A stretch of DNA of 64,000 nt. Source: an uncultured Clostridia bacterium. GTDB lineage: Bacteria > Bacillota > Clostridia > TANB77 > CAG-508. The position numbers and the translations under genes are program-made. Positions within the stretch are counted from its first letter, which is position 1. Each line of letters starts with the position of its first letter. Below are positions 62,408 to 64,000 of the stretch, in pieces. The notes under the pieces are model-generated. The model was not told the origin of the DNA. It did no database searches and saw nothing but the letters and a program-made list of their open reading frames with translations. Location of the stretch: the NCBI GenBank assembly GCA_934162205.1, contig CAKPIA010000003.1, positions 1 to 64,000 on the forward strand. Direction: 5' to 3'.

Positions 62408-63550
62408 TTATCTATACATCATTCCACTATTAGATATTTTAATTACCAATGTTATACCTATAATCAACATTACAGATAAAGAGCATAAGATTCCCAATAA
62501 AACTTTAAATATTCCTCCCATTTCTGATAATAACTTTACTATTTTTTCATCAGCAATAGGTTGTATTATACTTGCTGATAAATTATATGCAATTGTTATA
62601 ACTCCAAGTTTTATTATTGGAACTATACATATCCCTATTATTACAATAACTCCAACAATTCCTACAGCATTTTTTAAAACAAGCCCACATCCTAAAACAG
62701 TGTCTACTGCATCTCCTAATATTTTACCTACTACAGGTATCATAGTAGAAACGGCAGCTTTTGTAGTTTTTGCCGTTATACCATCTACGCTACTACTTAA
62801 TGTTCCTTCTAACGAAATTACACCAACAAACACTGTTAAAATTATTCCTAAAAACCATATTACACTCGATTTTAGAAAACTTGATATTTTATCTATTTGT
62901 ATTTTATTAGATATTTTTGATATTATTGAAAATACAGTTATTATTAACATTAACGGAATTAAAATACTTTGAATTATATTTCCTACAAAATTTATCATAA
63001 ATAAAATAAATGGTTCCAAGATTCCACTTGTTGTAATACTTCCTGTATATACCATTAAAGTAATTAAAATAGGCACTAACATATTCATAAATGCAACTAA
63101 ATTTTGTGATGTTTCTTTTACAGTTTGAATAATTGAATTAAAATTAGACATTATAACTGTAACTATTAAAATATATTGAACATAATAAATTATTTCAGAT
63201 ATATTATTGTTTTCTAAACTATCACTAATAGCTTTTAAAACACTATGTATTACAATAATTACTAAAATACTAATTAAAGTTTTAACACTAGATTTTACTT
63301 CTGTTCCAAATAATTTAATAACTTTTTTAATCAAAATGTTATTGTCTACATTTCCTTGAATTGCATTATTCATTAATTCGGATATGTCTATATCTTCTAA
63401 GAAATCACCTTTATATTTTTGTGATTCTTTTATAAAATCTGATATTCCAAACGTTTCTTTTTGTTCTTCTATTGTTTCATCTGTTTTTGCATATGAACAA
63501 TTAGAAATCATCATACATATTAAAAATAAAACAATACATATTTTTTTCAT
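62408..63550 (-). CDS. spoIIIAE: Stage III sporulation protein AE
   Basis: A 380-residue polytopic protein with a signal peptide and eight or so spans, a FlhB/EscU-like channel component of the SpoIIIA complex. Family motifs: LIKKVIKLFGTEVKSSVKTL, DGITAKTTKAAVSTMIPVVG and KILGDAVDTVLGCGLVLKNA. Gaps of 13-14 bases to AD and AF. Confidence 0.95.
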   Translation of the reverse strand: MKKICIVLFLICMMISNCSYAKTDETIEEQKETFGISDFIKESQKYKGDFLEDIDISELMNNAIQGNVDNNILIKKVIKLFGTEVKSSVKTLISILVIIVIHSVLKAISDSLENNNISEIIYYVQYILIVTVIMSNFNSIIQTVKETSQNLVAFMNMLVPILITLMVYTGSITTSGILEPFILFMINFVGNIIQSILIPLMLIITVFSIISKISNKIQIDKISSFLKSSVIWFLGIILTVFVGVISLEGTLSSSVDGITAKTTKAAVSTMIPVVGKILGDAVDTVLGCGLVLKNAVGIVGVIVIIGICIVPIIKLGVITIAYNLSASIIQPIADEKIVKLLSEMGGIFKVLLGILCSLSVMLIIGITLVIKISNSGMMYR

Positions 63551-63563
63551 TTGTGCTCCTTTT

Positions 63564-63950
63564 TTAAGGAAGAATATCTATAACAATTTCTAACAAATTA
63601 GATATTATAGGTATAGATATTGATATTATAATTATTTTACTTCCTGTTTCTATTTTGCTAGCAATTGCACTTTCTCCCGAATCTTTACAAATACTTACGG
63701 CAAACTCTGTTAAAAATGCTATTCCTGTTATTTTTAATAATATTCCTAAAAAATTGTTGTTAATAGATGCTTTACTAGATATAGATTGAAGTAATTGAAC
63801 TATGTTTGTAAGCTTGTCTATTATTAAAGTTAGTATCAATATTCCTGCTATTAATGATATATAAATTGCAAATTCTGGCTTATATTGCCTTGTTATAATT
63901 ATTAATATTAATGAAATAATTCCTATTCCGATTATTTTTATAACATCCAT
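63564..63950 (-). CDS. spoIIIAD: Stage III sporulation protein AD
   Basis: 128 residues, four spans, a small channel component related to SpoIIIAC. Motifs: YKPEFAIYISLIAGILILTL and GIAFLTEFAVSICKDSGESA then IASKIETGSKIIII. GGTAAAA precedes ATG; AC ends 22 bases upstream. Confidence 0.94.
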   Translation of the reverse strand: MDVIKIIGIGIISLILIIITRQYKPEFAIYISLIAGILILTLIIDKLTNIVQLLQSISSKASINNNFLGILLKITGIAFLTEFAVSICKDSGESAIASKIETGSKIIIISISIPIISNLLEIVIDILP

Positions 63951-63972
63951 TTTTACCTCACTATTATAAAAA

Positions 63973-64000
63973 TTACAAATTAAAAATAGTTCTTACAGTA
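63973..64000 (-). CDS. spoIIIAC: Stage III sporulation protein AC, partial
   Basis: Only the last eight codons (TVRTIFNL and stop) are in the window. This ending, and its place directly before spoIIIAD, fits SpoIIIAC, whose C-terminus usually reads like LYDTVKTLF-L. The gene continues beyond the window. Confidence 0.75.

Overview
The window is AT-rich (G+C not computed, clearly low) and most genes lie on the minus strand. It comes from an endospore-forming Firmicute, most likely a member of the Clostridia. Three sporulation blocks support this: yabP-yabQ-divIC, spoIIAA-spoIIAB-sigF-spoIID-spoIIQ, and spoIIIAC(partial)-AD-AE-AF-AG-AH. No species can be named from the sequence. The housekeeping genes (secA, prfB with its +1 frameshift, rho, pnp, rpsO, uvrA, uvrB, murD, valS, lysC, alr) look like ordinary chromosomal backbone.

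Layout. 1-5130: an mgtA-type P-ATPase sits between decayed sequence. There are 3' remnants of a tyrosine recombinase, an HxlR regulator and an internally deleted fabI, plus AT-rich non-coding DNA with recurring motifs. 5130-8700: histidine phosphatase, three unrecognised small genes, alanine racemase. 8930-14200: rho, divIC, yabQ, yabP, aspartokinase, prfB. 14300-18260: a ZIP transporter, acetyltransferase, small kinase, PHP phosphoesterase and a degraded fragment. 18350-34160: secA, a DUF1980-like protein, AI-2E/YtvI-like permease, CBS protein, murD with a cytidylate-kinase-like gene, small alarmone synthetase, uvrA, cysE and uvrB. 34360-42850: BI-1 membrane protein, Big2 surface protein, a two-gene ABC exporter, pnp, rpsO. 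43050-46330: a radical SAM/SPASM enzyme coupled to a membrane protein with a Cys/Gly-rich tail, facing a TPM-domain protein. 46450-49950: the spoIIA-sigF-spoIID-spoIIQ block with recognisable sigma-H, Spo0A and sigma-F sites. 50200-54190: a valine T-box operon (aldose-epimerase-like gene plus valS). 54490-56320: a prepilin-like protein with a C-type-lectin/FGE-like C-terminus, bracketed by inverted repeats. 56640-60460: SprT-like protein, iron alcohol dehydrogenase, phosphofructokinase, an orphan gene. 60540-64000: spoIIIA.

The most unusual items are four. (1) The prepilin-lectin gene: its 3' end switches abruptly to GC-rich, C/T-ending codons and is followed by a small hairpin, the layout expected of a diversity-generating-retroelement (DGR) target; no reverse transcriptase or template repeat is in the window. 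(2) The radical SAM/SPASM gene and its partner with a six-cysteine C-A repeat tail, a candidate post-translationally modified membrane protein. (3) Three ~133-bp GC-rich elements, each at the exact centre of a different perfect or near-perfect palindrome. (4) The recurring motifs and gene fragments around mgtA.

Everything rests on reading the sequence and family knowledge. No database search or folding program was run, so assignments of short remnants, promoters and the DGR idea are inferences.
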